NCBI RefSeq assembly: GCF_000143085.1
Contig: NC_014315.1
Span: 867,001 to 931,000 of the forward strand
Source: Nitrosococcus watsonii C-113
GTDB taxonomy: Bacteria > Pseudomonadota > Gammaproteobacteria > Nitrosococcales > Nitrosococcaceae
Reading direction: 5' to 3'
DNA length: 64,000 bases
Part shown: positions 18,845 to 28,219 of the stretch, piece after piece
Layout of the letters: the number at the start of each line of letters is the position of its first letter
How positions within the stretch are numbered: position 1 is the stretch's first letter
Notes under the pieces: generated by a model
Database searches by the model: none
Told to the model about the DNA's origin: nothing
What the model saw: the letters and a program-made list of their open reading frames with translations, nothing else
Made by a program: the position numbers and the translations under genes

Positions 18845-19165
18845 CTAATCAGATGAGGTAAGTTTCAATCCAATAATGCCGGCCACAATCAGCGTGATAC
18901 ATGCTAAGCGAGGTAGCGTAGCCGATTCCGAGAAAAGAATAATCCCCAAGACAGCCGTGCCAGCAACGCCGATTCCTGTCCATATAGCGTATCCCGTGCC
19001 TATAGGAATAACTTTTAATGCTTGGGAAAGAAAATAAAAGCTAGCGATCATCGCTACAACAGTAAAAACACTTGGCCAAAACCTGGTGAAACCCATGGTA
19101 TATTTTAGCCCAATGGCCCAGACGATTTCTAGCAATCCAGCGACTACAAGATGAGTCCACCCCAT
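18845..19165 (-). CDS. gdx: SMR transporter, Gdx/SugE guanidinium exporter type
   Basis: Small multidrug resistance family protein of 106 residues with four membrane helices. It matches the Gdx (SugE) branch: GLLEIVWAIGLKYTMGF carries the essential Glu13, and GTGYAIWTGIGVAGTAVLG is the typical third-helix signature. Gdx proteins work as dual-topology dimers that exchange guanidinium for protons. I looked for a guanidine riboswitch in the 200 bases upstream and saw none that convinces. Subtype is assigned from sequence memory of SugE and is likely, though a general quaternary-ammonium role cannot be excluded. Confidence 0.9.
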   Translation of the reverse strand: MGWTHLVVAGLLEIVWAIGLKYTMGFTRFWPSVFTVVAMIASFYFLSQALKVIPIGTGYAIWTGIGVAGTAVLGIILFSESATLPRLACITLIVAGIIGLKLTSSD

Positions 19166-19369
19166 CTATTTTTCCTTTTCTATGAATAGAATTTTACGAG
19201 ATTTCGCTCGTCTCGGCTGAATCATAATTTTGCCCAGATGTCATTTATGATGACTGCTTCTAGCCATCCTATTGGATCAATCAAGTATTTCATTTGTCAT
19301 TGGAGCCAGAAGTTATTCGACAGTCCTAAACAGCATTATTCTTTGAGTATTGCCTAATATCAATCTGTT

Positions 19370-20113
19370 TTACAATCGTTTATAGAGTTTAACCGGAGAT
19401 CTAGCTGTTTGTCGTTTTTTCCTGAGACGCAAGTTGAGCATTTCCACTGCTACGGAGAAAGCCATGGAAAAGTAAATATATCCTTTTGGGATATGCAGCT
19501 CGAAGCCTTCAGCAATCAGGGTGACCCCGATTAATACCAAGAAGCTTAAGGCAAGCATTTTTATAGTAGGATGAGTGTCCACAAACTCCCCGATGGATTT
19601 GGAAGCAATCATCATGATAATAACCGCGATAACGATGGCAATGACCATGACGGGAATTTGGCTTACCATTCCAATAGCTGTGATCACCGAATCGAGGGAA
19701 AACACAATGTCCAAAACGGCGATCTGAGCGAGAATTACCCCGAAGCTTACCGCTTGCGAGCTTTGAGTGTGCTCTTCTGTTCCTTCAAGGCTATTATGGA
19801 TTTCAATAGTACTTTTTGCCAATAAGAAAAGTCCGCCACCAATGAGAATAATCTCTCGCCCTGTTATTTCTTCTCCAAATATTGAAAAAAGAGGAGTTGT
19901 AAGGCGCATGACCCAGGCAAGGGATAGTAGTAGGGCAATACGCATACCCATTGCCAGCGATAGGCCAGTGATCCTTGCTCTGTCCCGTTGCTGAAGAGGT
20001 AATCGGGAAACAAGTATAGAAATAAAAATGATATTGTCTATACCAAGTACAACTTCAAGCGCAGTAAGCGTTGCCAATGCTATCCATGCTTGGGGATCAG
20101 CAATCCACTCCAT
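19370..20113 (-). CDS. TerC family membrane protein
   Basis: Integral membrane protein of the TerC/Alx family, 247 residues with seven or so helices. The conserved acidic helices are visible: LTALEVVLGIDNIIFISIL near the start and VLDIVFSLDSVITAIGMV in the middle, with the paired Glu/Asp and Asn residues that define the family. Members have been linked to manganese export and to tellurite resistance. The ATG at 20113 begins MEWIADPQAWIALATL. It is transcribed in the same direction as the gdx gene 204 bases downstream, but the gap suggests separate promoters. Confidence 0.92.
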   Translation of the reverse strand: MEWIADPQAWIALATLTALEVVLGIDNIIFISILVSRLPLQQRDRARITGLSLAMGMRIALLLSLAWVMRLTTPLFSIFGEEITGREIILIGGGLFLLAKSTIEIHNSLEGTEEHTQSSQAVSFGVILAQIAVLDIVFSLDSVITAIGMVSQIPVMVIAIVIAVIIMMIASKSIGEFVDTHPTIKMLALSFLVLIGVTLIAEGFELHIPKGYIYFSMAFSVAVEMLNLRLRKKRQTARSPVKLYKRL

Positions 20114-20567
20114 AGTATTTTTGCTACCTTTATTATTAGGTCATATGATGAATTTTTCTTGAATATTCCGTCGCCGGTGGACAGGGAGAGCGCTCGCCGG
20201 TTCTAATGGGTGCTTATTTCCACTAGCCTCTCTCTGAAACGGGAGTTTCTAGTTATGGTTTCGAATGTTTCCACAGCTATTGCTCGTTTGATTGGACGGA
20301 GTTTTTATTTCCATAGGTTATGGTTTTCAGTGTGAAAGTCTAACCTAGGTTTTTACCATTTGGTTTTAAATTTGATAGTCTTTGATTACCCACGGTTGTT
20401 ATATGGAAAATCTCATTTCGGAATACTAGGTGATGCAGCTTAAATTAAAAGCCGTACCTTACCTGCTATTATTTCTGCATTGACTAAAAGTAAAAGCTTA
20501 CTGTGGCTGCTAGCTTTTTTAAGTTAATATAGAGCTAGCAGCTTTCACTTGGGAGAGAAAGTAGGAT
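20114..20567. other. Intergenic stretch with a 10-bp hairpin
   Basis: About 450 AT-rich bases with no gene-like frame. A perfect 10-base inverted repeat (GCTGCTAGCT at 20506-20515, AGCTAGCAGC at 20533-20542) encloses a T-rich loop. It may end the small gene to its right, although no T-tract follows on that strand. Confidence 0.4.
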
Positions 20568-20834
20568 TTATTCCAAGTGTTTTTTTAGGCGTTTATATCC
20601 GCTTTCTATTTCTTCGGCAATAGAGCCTAAGGAAGTGAAAATCTTTTTTGAACTCTCAATCGTCTCATCTCGGATTGTATCCAGCGTAGGCTTTAATTTA
20701 TCCCATTTCTTTTCTACTTCCTCCCATTCTTCCTGGGCCTCAAGCTTTGCTAGATGCATTTGCACGCGTAATTCATCACGTTGCCGCTTGAGGTTATCTA
20801 GTAACTCTTCGAAAGTGTCTTTATCGTGCTCCAT
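20568..20834 (-). CDS. Small coiled-coil protein, unknown function
   Basis: An 88-residue, highly charged and almost wholly helical protein. ATG 20834 follows GAGGAAA at good spacing, so the longer frame reaching 20918 is not needed. Heptad-like stretches (EELLDNLKRQRDELRVQMHL and EWEEVEKKWDKLKPTL) predict a coiled coil. It has no signal or membrane segment, so it is cytoplasmic. I do not recognise a specific family. It is oriented opposite to the methyltransferase, with 181 bases between them for divergent promoters. Confidence 0.72.
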   Translation of the reverse strand: MEHDKDTFEELLDNLKRQRDELRVQMHLAKLEAQEEWEEVEKKWDKLKPTLDTIRDETIESSKKIFTSLGSIAEEIESGYKRLKKHLE

Positions 20835-21015
20835 AATATTTTCCTCTATACTTAATTTACTAAATAAATTTTGGCATTTAAATCTTTTCCTATCAAGGAA
20901 AAGTAACCACAGTTGCATCTATCTAAATATTATAGTGCATGGACAGAAATTAGACCTAAGCTGGTAGAGCACTAGGCGCAACGACTGGAGATTATGGTTT
21001 GTCAGGAATAATATA

Positions 21016-21711
21016 ATGAAACAGCTCGATCCAAAATTGTTACTAGTCCAGCGGTTTTTTGCTGGCACCGGTAAGAGCTATGATTTTATGGTTAATCTTG
21101 CGACCCTTGGCATCGATCGTCTTTGGAAACGCAGGATGGTTAATCTTATGCCGCCTAACCCTAGTCGTATCCTGGACCTGGCTTGCGGGACGGGTATTTC
21201 CACGTTAGCGATTGCTAGCCGTTATCCAAACTGTCAAGTAGTTGGCGTAGAGCTGCGAGAGGAGTATCTGGAGATTGCGCGTCAAAAAATTCAAAAATTA
21301 GGATTAAAAAACATTGAGTTGGTGTTAAGCCGGGCAGAAGATTATCACTCGAAAGAACCTTTTGATTGCGTCAACTCTTCCTACCTGGCTAAGTACGCTG
21401 AGTTAAGAGTCCTTACCCATAGCACCAAAACCATGTTGAAAGAAGGCGGTTTGCTCTTAATGCATGATTTTACTTTCCCCCCTAAACCTTACCTCGTTCG
21501 AATCTGGCGCTTTTATTTCAAGGTGCTACAAACTGTGGGTAGTCGTTTTTTTCCCGCTTGGCGGGAAATCTATTATGGTTTGCCTCAATTGATTGAAAAG
21601 AGTCCTTGGCTGGCGGAACTAGAAGAATCCCTCCAGCAAGAGGGGTTCCATCATATTCAGAAAGAGTATTTAACCCTCTATGGCTCGGCCATCGTTTCTG
21701 CCCGGAAGTGA
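21016..21711 (+). CDS. UbiE-like SAM-dependent methyltransferase
   Basis: Class I methyltransferase of 231 residues. Motif I is RILDLACGTGISTLAIASR (near residues 52-70), followed by the acidic residue of motif II in VVGVELREEYLEIARQKI. The stretch YDFMVNLATLGIDRLWKRR before motif I resembles UbiE/MenG quinone methyltransferases. The second half has LLLMHDFTFPPKPYLVRIW. Its stop is only 12 bases from the stop of a polyprenyl synthase gene on the other strand. Quinone or isoprenoid methylation is therefore plausible but inferred. The canonical ubiE would normally lie with ubiJ/ubiB, which are absent here. Confidence 0.85.
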   Translation: MKQLDPKLLLVQRFFAGTGKSYDFMVNLATLGIDRLWKRRMVNLMPPNPSRILDLACGTGISTLAIASRYPNCQVVGVELREEYLEIARQKIQKLGLKNIELVLSRAEDYHSKEPFDCVNSSYLAKYAELRVLTHSTKTMLKEGGLLLMHDFTFPPKPYLVRIWRFYFKVLQTVGSRFFPAWREIYYGLPQLIEKSPWLAELEESLQQEGFHHIQKEYLTLYGSAIVSARK

Positions 21712-21723
21712 AAAAATAGTCCA

Positions 21724-22767
21724 TTACGCTTGAGCCTGGGTGCTGGAAGTGGTGGCGAGACGGTGCATCATGGCGGTGATTTTGGCGGGTGCCTTGCTGA
21801 GTATTTGAGTGTATGGATTGTCAGGAAAAAATTCAATGTAAGATTCCGCTTGCTTCAAGCGTAGATTGATTTCCTGCTCCATACAGTGGATGAATTTATA
21901 TCCGGTACGTTGGCACCAATGCTGTAGCGTCTTTTGCCAGTAGGAGGCAGGCTGCTGGGGGAGGGTAAGTCCTGTTTGGCGGCAAAAATAGCTGAGCGCG
22001 GGAAGCAGGGGAGAAAGTTTTTCCGGGTTTTCCTGGGGTTGTCTCCACCATGCGATAAAGTCTTCAAGGTCGTCGGCAATTTGGTAGGCTTCTCCCGTCC
22101 GGGCGCCAAAAGCATAAGCTAGGGCTGAGACTTCCTGATGGGCGCCAGCCGCGATGGCCCCTAGCTGGCAGGCAGCACCGAAAAGAGCGCCTGTTTTAAG
22201 ATAGATAATGTGTTCATAAAGATCTTTCTCGAGGAGTTTATGGGCTCTACTTTTCCCGGTTTTCGTTTGCCAAAAAAGTTCTTGGTAAGCGCCATTAGCC
22301 ACGGTAGCAATGGCATGTGCAACCGTGGCGCCGTCTTCCTTGCTTAATTCTGCCATGCTCTGGATGGCGGTTGCGAACATGATATCTCCCAGCAGCACTG
22401 CTCTTCGTGGCCCTTCTATGGTCCAGGTTGCGGGGCGCTTGCGGCGGATGACATCCTCATCGAGGTAGTCGTCATGGATGAGCGAGGCTGCTTGAATACA
22501 CTCGATGGCGACGGCTCTTGGTAAGGAATCTTCAGGTTTACCTTCTTGAGTTTGATTCATAAGGAAAACCAGGCAGCCTCGAATACGTTTACCATCCTTG
22601 ATGATTTGCTGGATAGTCTCGATTTGCTGCGAACCGAGGGCAGAAAAAAGCACGGGTATTTGACGGTTCAGCTCTTGGTCAAGCCGGGTGCGAGTCTCTT
22701 TCCAGTAGCTGACAAAATCCAAGCCTTCTGTTTTTTCTGCCATGGCGTTCACTTTAGGCCCACCCAC
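21724..22767 (-). CDS. Polyprenyl diphosphate synthase family protein
   Basis: Trans-isoprenyl diphosphate synthase, 347 residues, all-helical and cytoplasmic. The first aspartate-rich motif is LIHDDYLDEDVIRRKRPATW (DDxxD plus the following Arg pair) and the second is QIADDLEDFIAWW. Both are intact, so chain elongation from IPP and an allylic diphosphate is expected; product length cannot be read safely. The start overlaps the end of the upstream membrane-protein gene by 14 bases, which shows translational coupling. Together they look like a two-gene operon for making or using a prenyl diphosphate. Confidence 0.9.
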   Translation of the reverse strand: MGGPKVNAMAEKTEGLDFVSYWKETRTRLDQELNRQIPVLFSALGSQQIETIQQIIKDGKRIRGCLVFLMNQTQEGKPEDSLPRAVAIECIQAASLIHDDYLDEDVIRRKRPATWTIEGPRRAVLLGDIMFATAIQSMAELSKEDGATVAHAIATVANGAYQELFWQTKTGKSRAHKLLEKDLYEHIIYLKTGALFGAACQLGAIAAGAHQEVSALAYAFGARTGEAYQIADDLEDFIAWWRQPQENPEKLSPLLPALSYFCRQTGLTLPQQPASYWQKTLQHWCQRTGYKFIHCMEQEINLRLKQAESYIEFFPDNPYTQILSKAPAKITAMMHRLATTSSTQAQA

Positions 22768-23482
22768 GCCAGATAGCCATGCCAGCAGCCAATAAGATGA
22801 CTCCTAGGCTGATGCTCTTTAATATGCTTTCCAGCGCCTCTATTTGAGACATATCTTTCTTTTCCCTGCCCGTGGCGGGGGTTCGCTTAAGTGCTTTATA
22901 GGGGCGTGATGCCTTAATTTCCACCAGGCTTAAACAGCCCATGGCGGCGCTAATTACCAAGGCAGCTAAGGATATTTGGTTAGTTTGCAGTATATAACCC
23001 GCAAGGACCGGGAGACTTCCCCATGATAAAGCGAACCAACCATCAGTATGGAATCGACCCTTGAACCATTCTAAGTTATAAGCCAGGACAAAAAATCCTT
23101 CGGGGATGGCAATGAGCCAGAGTAAGGGCGCATGGAGAAGCATATAGTAAATGCCAATGCTATAGGCGGCGAGAAGGGAAAACGCAGCGAGGAAACGAAG
23201 TTGGCGCACCGAAAAAACATGACCCCAGGGTTTGATATGCTTGCTACCTAAGGCGTCGAGCGCATGGGCACCGATGCCTAAGGCAAGAAAGTAAATGAGC
23301 ACAATAGCCATCACCCTCTCCCACTGTATTGTCGGGGCTAACATCGACCCGATGACAGTGTAGGCAAGCACCATACCGGTATAGGGGAGAAACAACAGGC
23401 CCGTCAGAACCCGGAATTTCAATGGCCCAAAGGTAGGGACGAACCACTCATGGGTGCGGTCGCCGCTATTGGTTTGAGCCAT
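22754..23482 (-). CDS. Membrane protein, possibly UbiA-like
   Basis: Inner-membrane protein of 242 residues with six to seven hydrophobic helices. The arrangement (AHALDALGSKHIKPWGHVFS in one loop, then YNLEWFKGRFHTDGWFALSW in a later loop) recalls the two polar loops of UbiA prenyltransferases, but the usual NDxxD aspartates are not present, so the assignment is tentative. It is translationally coupled to a polyprenyl synthase, which makes a prenyl-transfer or isoprenoid-handling job attractive. A charged linker (KRTPATGREKKDMSQ) precedes a last helix. Function not established. Confidence 0.7.
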   Translation of the reverse strand: MAQTNSGDRTHEWFVPTFGPLKFRVLTGLLFLPYTGMVLAYTVIGSMLAPTIQWERVMAIVLIYFLALGIGAHALDALGSKHIKPWGHVFSVRQLRFLAAFSLLAAYSIGIYYMLLHAPLLWLIAIPEGFFVLAYNLEWFKGRFHTDGWFALSWGSLPVLAGYILQTNQISLAALVISAAMGCLSLVEIKASRPYKALKRTPATGREKKDMSQIEALESILKSISLGVILLAAGMAIWRGWA

Positions 23483-23648
23483 TATTATGCTCCTCTCCTA
23501 TAAGGTTAAATGAAGTAAATCCTAAAATAATAAATATAGACGATGAATGAGCATGGAGCATAAGCGTATTAAAGAAGTGACTAGCAAGGGTCGATACCTA
23601 TAGGGTGTTTTAAGGCCCGTCCATTAGTCAATACAGATAGAGTTTAGT

Positions 23649-26600
23649 ATGTATACACCGCAGGAGCGTAAGCTAGATCGCCGCGCCTTTCCGCGCCAAC
23701 CCGTACAGATGAATGCTTATATTAATAGCGCGCGATTAGGGCGGTGCGATGTGGAAATCCGAGATTTTTGTCTAGGCGGATTATTTTTGGTCCCTAGGGA
23801 TTCACAGGCGGCTTATATTCAGTTTCGAGGGCATACGGGTGAGACGATTACTGTCCATTTCTCTTGTTCAACACCTGCCGGTCATAAGGATTTTTCGCTT
23901 AATGTCCGTATGGCGCGAGTGTCTGAAGGAGGAATAGGCGTAGCATTTTCCAAGCCTGGACCTGAGGTATTGCAAGCTCTCCACTATCTTACCGCCCAGT
24001 CACGGCGAGTTCCTCCCAAGCCAAAACCAGCTCTGAAACGAACTGAGCACCCCGATGAGCGAAAAGGCGGGCAAGGAGACAATGTGCTCATAAAAGCTTG
24101 CCGGCAGCAAGTAATCGATTTTACGCCTATAATTTTAAAGGATTTTTTTGAGCGACTGGATGATGCTTTATTTCTTTGCGCCAGAGATGCGGGAAATAAT
24201 CTGGAGCAAACCTTCTATCTTGAGGCCATGGAAGAAATAAAAAGTCATCGCTCGCGGGTGGAGGAACACTGGCAAAAAAATATTTTGGCGCGACTAAGCG
24301 CTTTGGGCACTATAGGTAATGCTCCTCCTCCGCGAGAGGAGGAGATAGAAACTTCGAAGCTTTCCATGGTAGACAAGGACGAATTTGAAGATTGGTTAGC
24401 GATTGCCGAAGTCGTATCGAAAATGGAAGCTTGCTATGCTGATCCATTATTTGAGCTTGAGAAACGCTTTAGCCGCCTCGCGGGGGAGATCCTTGATAAA
24501 GAGAATAACCCCGTGGGGCCAAGGGCTATTTGCCGAGCACTGCAAGAAGCAATGCGGGATCTAGAGATAAGCCGTTATATCAAGCAGCGTATCTACAAGG
24601 TATTCAAGGAGACGGCTGACGATAAATTAAGCCTATTGTATGATAACTTGAATGAGCTATTAAGAGGGGGAGGTATCTTGCCATCCCTAGAACGGAAATT
24701 TGCTGCTTCCCAGAGGCAGAGCACTCCAAAGAAAGCCCCACCGTTTAGCGAAGAGTTGTCAGTTCAAGCCAACGGAGCTACTTCTTCTTCAATGCCTGAT
24801 AAACAGGAAACCCTGTTAGGCAGCCCTGCCTCCTTATCCCCTTCTCCTGTCCCGAAACCGGAGGTCCATGCTTTTGATCGTCCGCAACAAGCTGGTTCTA
24901 CTATAGCTGCGGCTGAAGCTTACCGGGTGACTCGTGAATTACTGGGTTTATATAAATTAGGTGGACGGCGCCCAAGAGGAGGAGAACCTTCGGGAAAGGC
25001 TGCCGCTAGCCCATTAAAGGCGAATAAGACATTCGCAAATTCCAGCATGGCTAGCGTTAACGAGGATCGAATTGCTAAGCGGATGGCGCGTCTTCTACCA
25101 GAAATCGTGCAGCAGGAAGGTGCTGTTTATAATGATCGCAGCAGCGCCGAAGCCTGCGAGCTTATGGAGATTACGGGTAGCCTGCTGGTATCTATCCTAG
25201 AGGATAGTGTTCTGTCGGAGAATACGAAGAGTTGGATCGAGCAGTTGGAAGTCCCCTTACTGCGGCTCGCGGTCCTTGATAAAGCTTTTCTGCATTTGGA
25301 AAACCATCCTGCAAGACAGCTTCTTAATCTATTAGCACAGCTTGAAATGCCTCCAAGCGAGGAGCGCGATGACACCGATGCACAATTTGAGGACAATATT
25401 GATCATTTAGTGAAATATATTGTTCGCGATTTTGATCAGGATGTTGCTATCTTTAACCGGGTTCTAAATGAGCTTAAGCATTTGGTTGAGCAGCGAACCC
25501 GGTCTATTTCTAGCAATATTGCTCAAGTCGTTGAGAGCTACAAAGCACAGCAAGAATTAAAAAAAAAGAGGCGGATGATCGCCGAAAAGCAGCTAGAAGC
25601 CGGGGGGGATGGTATCAGCGATAGCCGTTGGGACGATCGCGTGCCGAATAGAGAGCAGGATCCGGAAGAGTGGGTAAAACGAGCTAAGCAGCTACCTCTC
25701 CATTGCTGGGTGCAATTTGCTGATGACCAAGGTCACCCACGGCGTTTGCAGCTAGTGTGGGTTGCCGAAGATTGTACTACCTTCGTCTTTGTGGACTCTA
25801 AAGGCAGAAAGGCGGCCACTTTGAGTCTCAATGAAGTTGCAATGCAGCTCCGCCGGGGAACAGCCACAGTACTGGAAGATGCCAATATGCCTCTTTTGGA
25901 TCGGGCGCAATACGCGGTTCTGCAAAAGTTCCATAGCCATATTGCTTATGAGGCGACCCACGATCCCTTGACCGGATTGGTTAACCGCAAGGAATTTGAG
26001 CAGCGGGCAAACCGGGCTCTAGCCAAGGCTAAGCATGAAGTTCAATCCTATGTCTTGCTCTATTTGGATCTAGATCAGTTCAAAATTATCAACAGCACGT
26101 GTGGTTATGAAGCGGGGGATGCGTTATTAAAAGAAATAGCCAACTTACTAACGGAATGCTTGCCTGATGAAGGAATTTTGGCTCGGTTAGGGGATAATCA
26201 ATTTGGGGTATTGCTAAATCAATGTCCCCAAGATGAAGGCTACGAGATTGCGGAGCGGCAACGAATTGCCATTGATAGTCATCGGTTAGTCTGGAATAAC
26301 AAGCGTCTATCAGTGGCTGTCAGTATTGGCCTGGTTTCTATATCAGAGCAGAACTGCGATGCGGCTGTATTGCTGCAACGGGCGGAGGCGGCCTGCATGG
26401 AAGCAAAGGAGGCGGGAGGAAATCGTATTCAGGCTTGCGAGTTTGATGATGAGGAATTTAGGCGTCGTCATGGCATGGTAGAGTGGGTTGCGAGAATCGA
26501 TGAAGTATTGGAGGATGGTCGGTTACAGCTATGGTGTCAGCGAATTACGCCTATTGCGGGCTGTCCGGAAATGGTGCCCCATTATGAGATCCTACTACGT

Positions 26601-27227
26601 CTCCGGGACCAGGATGGGCGGTGGATCGCTGCTGGTGAGCTTATTCAGATGGCAGAGTTCTATCATCGGATGATGGCTATCGATCAATGGGTAATCCAGT
26701 CCGCTTTTCGGTGGATGGCTGATCACAAGGAGAGGCTAGAGCAGCTTGGAGGGATGGCGATCAACCTTTCGGGCCAGTCCTTGAATGATAGGCGGTTAGT
26801 GACCTTCATAAAACGTGAATTTGCCAGAACCGGCGTGCCTCCCCAGCGAGTTTGCTTTGAAATTACGGAAACCGCTGGCGTTGCTAATCTCTCTCATACC
26901 GCCCAGCTGATTAGGGCGGTGAAAGACTTAGGTTGCCACTTTTCGCTGGATGATTTTGGCAGCGGTTTGTCGTCCTATTCGTATTTGAAAAATCTTCCCG
27001 TGGATTATCTTAAGATTGATGGAGCATTCGTGAAAGATATTGCTACCAGCTCTAGTGATTATGCGGTAGTCAAATCTATTAATGAAATTGGTCACTTTAT
27101 GGGCAAGAAGGTGATTGCTGAATTTGTGGAAAGCAAGGCTATCTTGGCAAAACTTCAAGAAATTGGCGTTGATTTCGCGCAAGGATATGGTATAGAGCCG
27201 CCCCAAATCTTAAGTGCAATGGAGTAA
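23649..27227 (+). CDS. PilZ-DUF1631-GGDEF-EAL signalling protein
   Basis: A 1192-residue cytoplasmic c-di-GMP protein. A PilZ-like domain occupies about residues 10-115 (DRRAFPRQPVQMNAYI, then CDVEIRDFCLGGLFLV). DUF1631 follows to about residue 760, helical with a low-complexity linker near 360-470. The GGDEF domain (about 770-930) has HDPLTGLVNRKEFEQR, but its active site reads RLGDNQFGVL, so GGDEF has become GDNQF and cyclase activity is doubtful. The EAL domain (about 950-1185) has EILLRLR in place of EALLR, with FEITETAG, FSLDDFGSGLSSY, YLKIDGAFVK and IAEFVE intact, so phosphodiesterase activity is likely. It probably senses and degrades c-di-GMP. Confidence 0.93.
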   Translation: MYTPQERKLDRRAFPRQPVQMNAYINSARLGRCDVEIRDFCLGGLFLVPRDSQAAYIQFRGHTGETITVHFSCSTPAGHKDFSLNVRMARVSEGGIGVAFSKPGPEVLQALHYLTAQSRRVPPKPKPALKRTEHPDERKGGQGDNVLIKACRQQVIDFTPIILKDFFERLDDALFLCARDAGNNLEQTFYLEAMEEIKSHRSRVEEHWQKNILARLSALGTIGNAPPPREEEIETSKLSMVDKDEFEDWLAIAEVVSKMEACYADPLFELEKRFSRLAGEILDKENNPVGPRAICRALQEAMRDLEISRYIKQRIYKVFKETADDKLSLLYDNLNELLRGGGILPSLERKFAASQRQSTPKKAPPFSEELSVQANGATSSSMPDKQETLLGSPASLSPSPVPKPEVHAFDRPQQAGSTIAAAEAYRVTRELLGLYKLGGRRPRGGEPSGKAAASPLKANKTFANSSMASVNEDRIAKRMARLLPEIVQQEGAVYNDRSSAEACELMEITGSLLVSILEDSVLSENTKSWIEQLEVPLLRLAVLDKAFLHLENHPARQLLNLLAQLEMPPSEERDDTDAQFEDNIDHLVKYIVRDFDQDVAIFNRVLNELKHLVEQRTRSISSNIAQVVESYKAQQELKKKRRMIAEKQLEAGGDGISDSRWDDRVPNREQDPEEWVKRAKQLPLHCWVQFADDQGHPRRLQLVWVAEDCTTFVFVDSKGRKAATLSLNEVAMQLRRGTATVLEDANMPLLDRAQYAVLQKFHSHIAYEATHDPLTGLVNRKEFEQRANRALAKAKHEVQSYVLLYLDLDQFKIINSTCGYEAGDALLKEIANLLTECLPDEGILARLGDNQFGVLLNQCPQDEGYEIAERQRIAIDSHRLVWNNKRLSVAVSIGLVSISEQNCDAAVLLQRAEAACMEAKEAGGNRIQACEFDDEEFRRRHGMVEWVARIDEVLEDGRLQLWCQRITPIAGCPEMVPHYEILLRLRDQDGRWIAAGELIQMAEFYHRMMAIDQWVIQSAFRWMADHKERLEQLGGMAINLSGQSLNDRRLVTFIKREFARTGVPPQRVCFEITETAGVANLSHTAQLIRAVKDLGCHFSLDDFGSGLSSYSYLKNLPVDYLKIDGAFVKDIATSSSDYAVVKSINEIGHFMGKKVIAEFVESKAILAKLQEIGVDFAQGYGIEPPQILSAME

Positions 27228-27322
27228 AGGGCTAACTATAGTTCCATTTAACCTTTAGGACTCTATGTGACATAGATTTTTGTTCTTTATCCCATCATTG
27301 ATTGATATTTATTGGTGAGTGT

Positions 27323-28111
27323 TCATGTCGCGCGCTTTTTTAGCGCTGCTAAAAAGGTGCGAATCCGGCGCGCATTGGTGCCTACATCGCTGCGCCCTAC
27401 CCGTGATACGGAACGGATATCCACTCTAGAACCGTCATCAGAAGGCGTGATGCGAACAACAATATCATCGCTAAAACCAAACCAGAGAGTTGTATCCGTA
27501 GCTTCGAGGCGGATGCCGTCCTTTTTCGTTTCCCGAGATTCGACCGCTATTACCTTCCACCCCAGGCCGCGGGCGATGGCCAATGCTTCATCCAATGTGG
27601 TCTTAGGGCTGAGGGGCAAATGGAGAGGTTTAATATCCGGGTAGGCTTTTTGTTGCTGGGCAGCAATGCTGGGGCCACCGTAGCGGGAGGGGTTAGGAGC
27701 CTCGGCACGCACGGGAAGGAGTACTGAAAAGGCAGGCGGATTTTCGGTATCGGTCGTGATATCGTGGATGGGAGGTACCGACCGCGCCATCAACAGCCAA
27801 TAGAGCGGGATTGACACCAGGGTTAAACTGAGTACCAGACCAAGCAAGGCATGCCAGATGCCTCGCCGTTTTCGCTGTGGTCGCGTGCGGAAAACGCCCC
27901 ACAATGATAATACAATAGCGACTAATGCACCAAAGGTAGCCCAGCGCAGAATTAAAAAGCCGGTGGTAAAGTGCCATGCCCCGAGACGATGTCCCAATCC
28001 TGACGAGACTGCTGCTAATGCGCTTAGAAAAGCAATCGTGATACCTAGGAAAGCAACCCAGTCAAGGGGCTGTTGAGGGGAGTGGTGACTATTAAGAGGA
28101 TCTTTTTTCAT
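27323..28111 (-). CDS. DUF1499 membrane protein
   Basis: A 262-residue inner-membrane protein with three N-terminal helices (VAFLGITIAFLSALAAVSSG, FLILRWATFGALVAIVLSLW, ALLGLVLSLTLVSIPLYWLL) and a periplasmic DUF1499 domain. The domain has PPIHDITTDTENPPAF near its start and IRLEATDTTLWFGFSDDIVV with VDIRSVSRVGRSDVGTN near its end, all diagnostic. Its function is unknown. It faces the GGDEF-EAL gene with a 95-base gap that holds a weak hairpin (CTATG/CATAG at 27264-27276). Confidence 0.9.
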   Translation of the reverse strand: MKKDPLNSHHSPQQPLDWVAFLGITIAFLSALAAVSSGLGHRLGAWHFTTGFLILRWATFGALVAIVLSLWGVFRTRPQRKRRGIWHALLGLVLSLTLVSIPLYWLLMARSVPPIHDITTDTENPPAFSVLLPVRAEAPNPSRYGGPSIAAQQQKAYPDIKPLHLPLSPKTTLDEALAIARGLGWKVIAVESRETKKDGIRLEATDTTLWFGFSDDIVVRITPSDDGSRVDIRSVSRVGRSDVGTNARRIRTFLAALKKRAT

Positions 28112-28219
28112 TGAATGATGACTCGCTATGGCTAGAGAGCAATTGGATAAAATCTACCTTTGGGGGAATGTAACTATAGCATTAGCTTGCCTGCGCTTGT
28201 CTAGCTGAGTCCATAAACG

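Noticed and set aside
19166-19369. Possible guanidine riboswitch upstream of gdx
   Set aside because: A small CGAGA/TCTCG hairpin exists, but the paired ACGR loops or ykkC core expected of guanidine riboswitches are not visible.
20959-20971. AGCTGGTAGAGCA, identical to a tRNA D-arm region
   Set aside because: No anticodon arm, T-arm or acceptor stem can be folded around it. It may be a chance match or a scrap.
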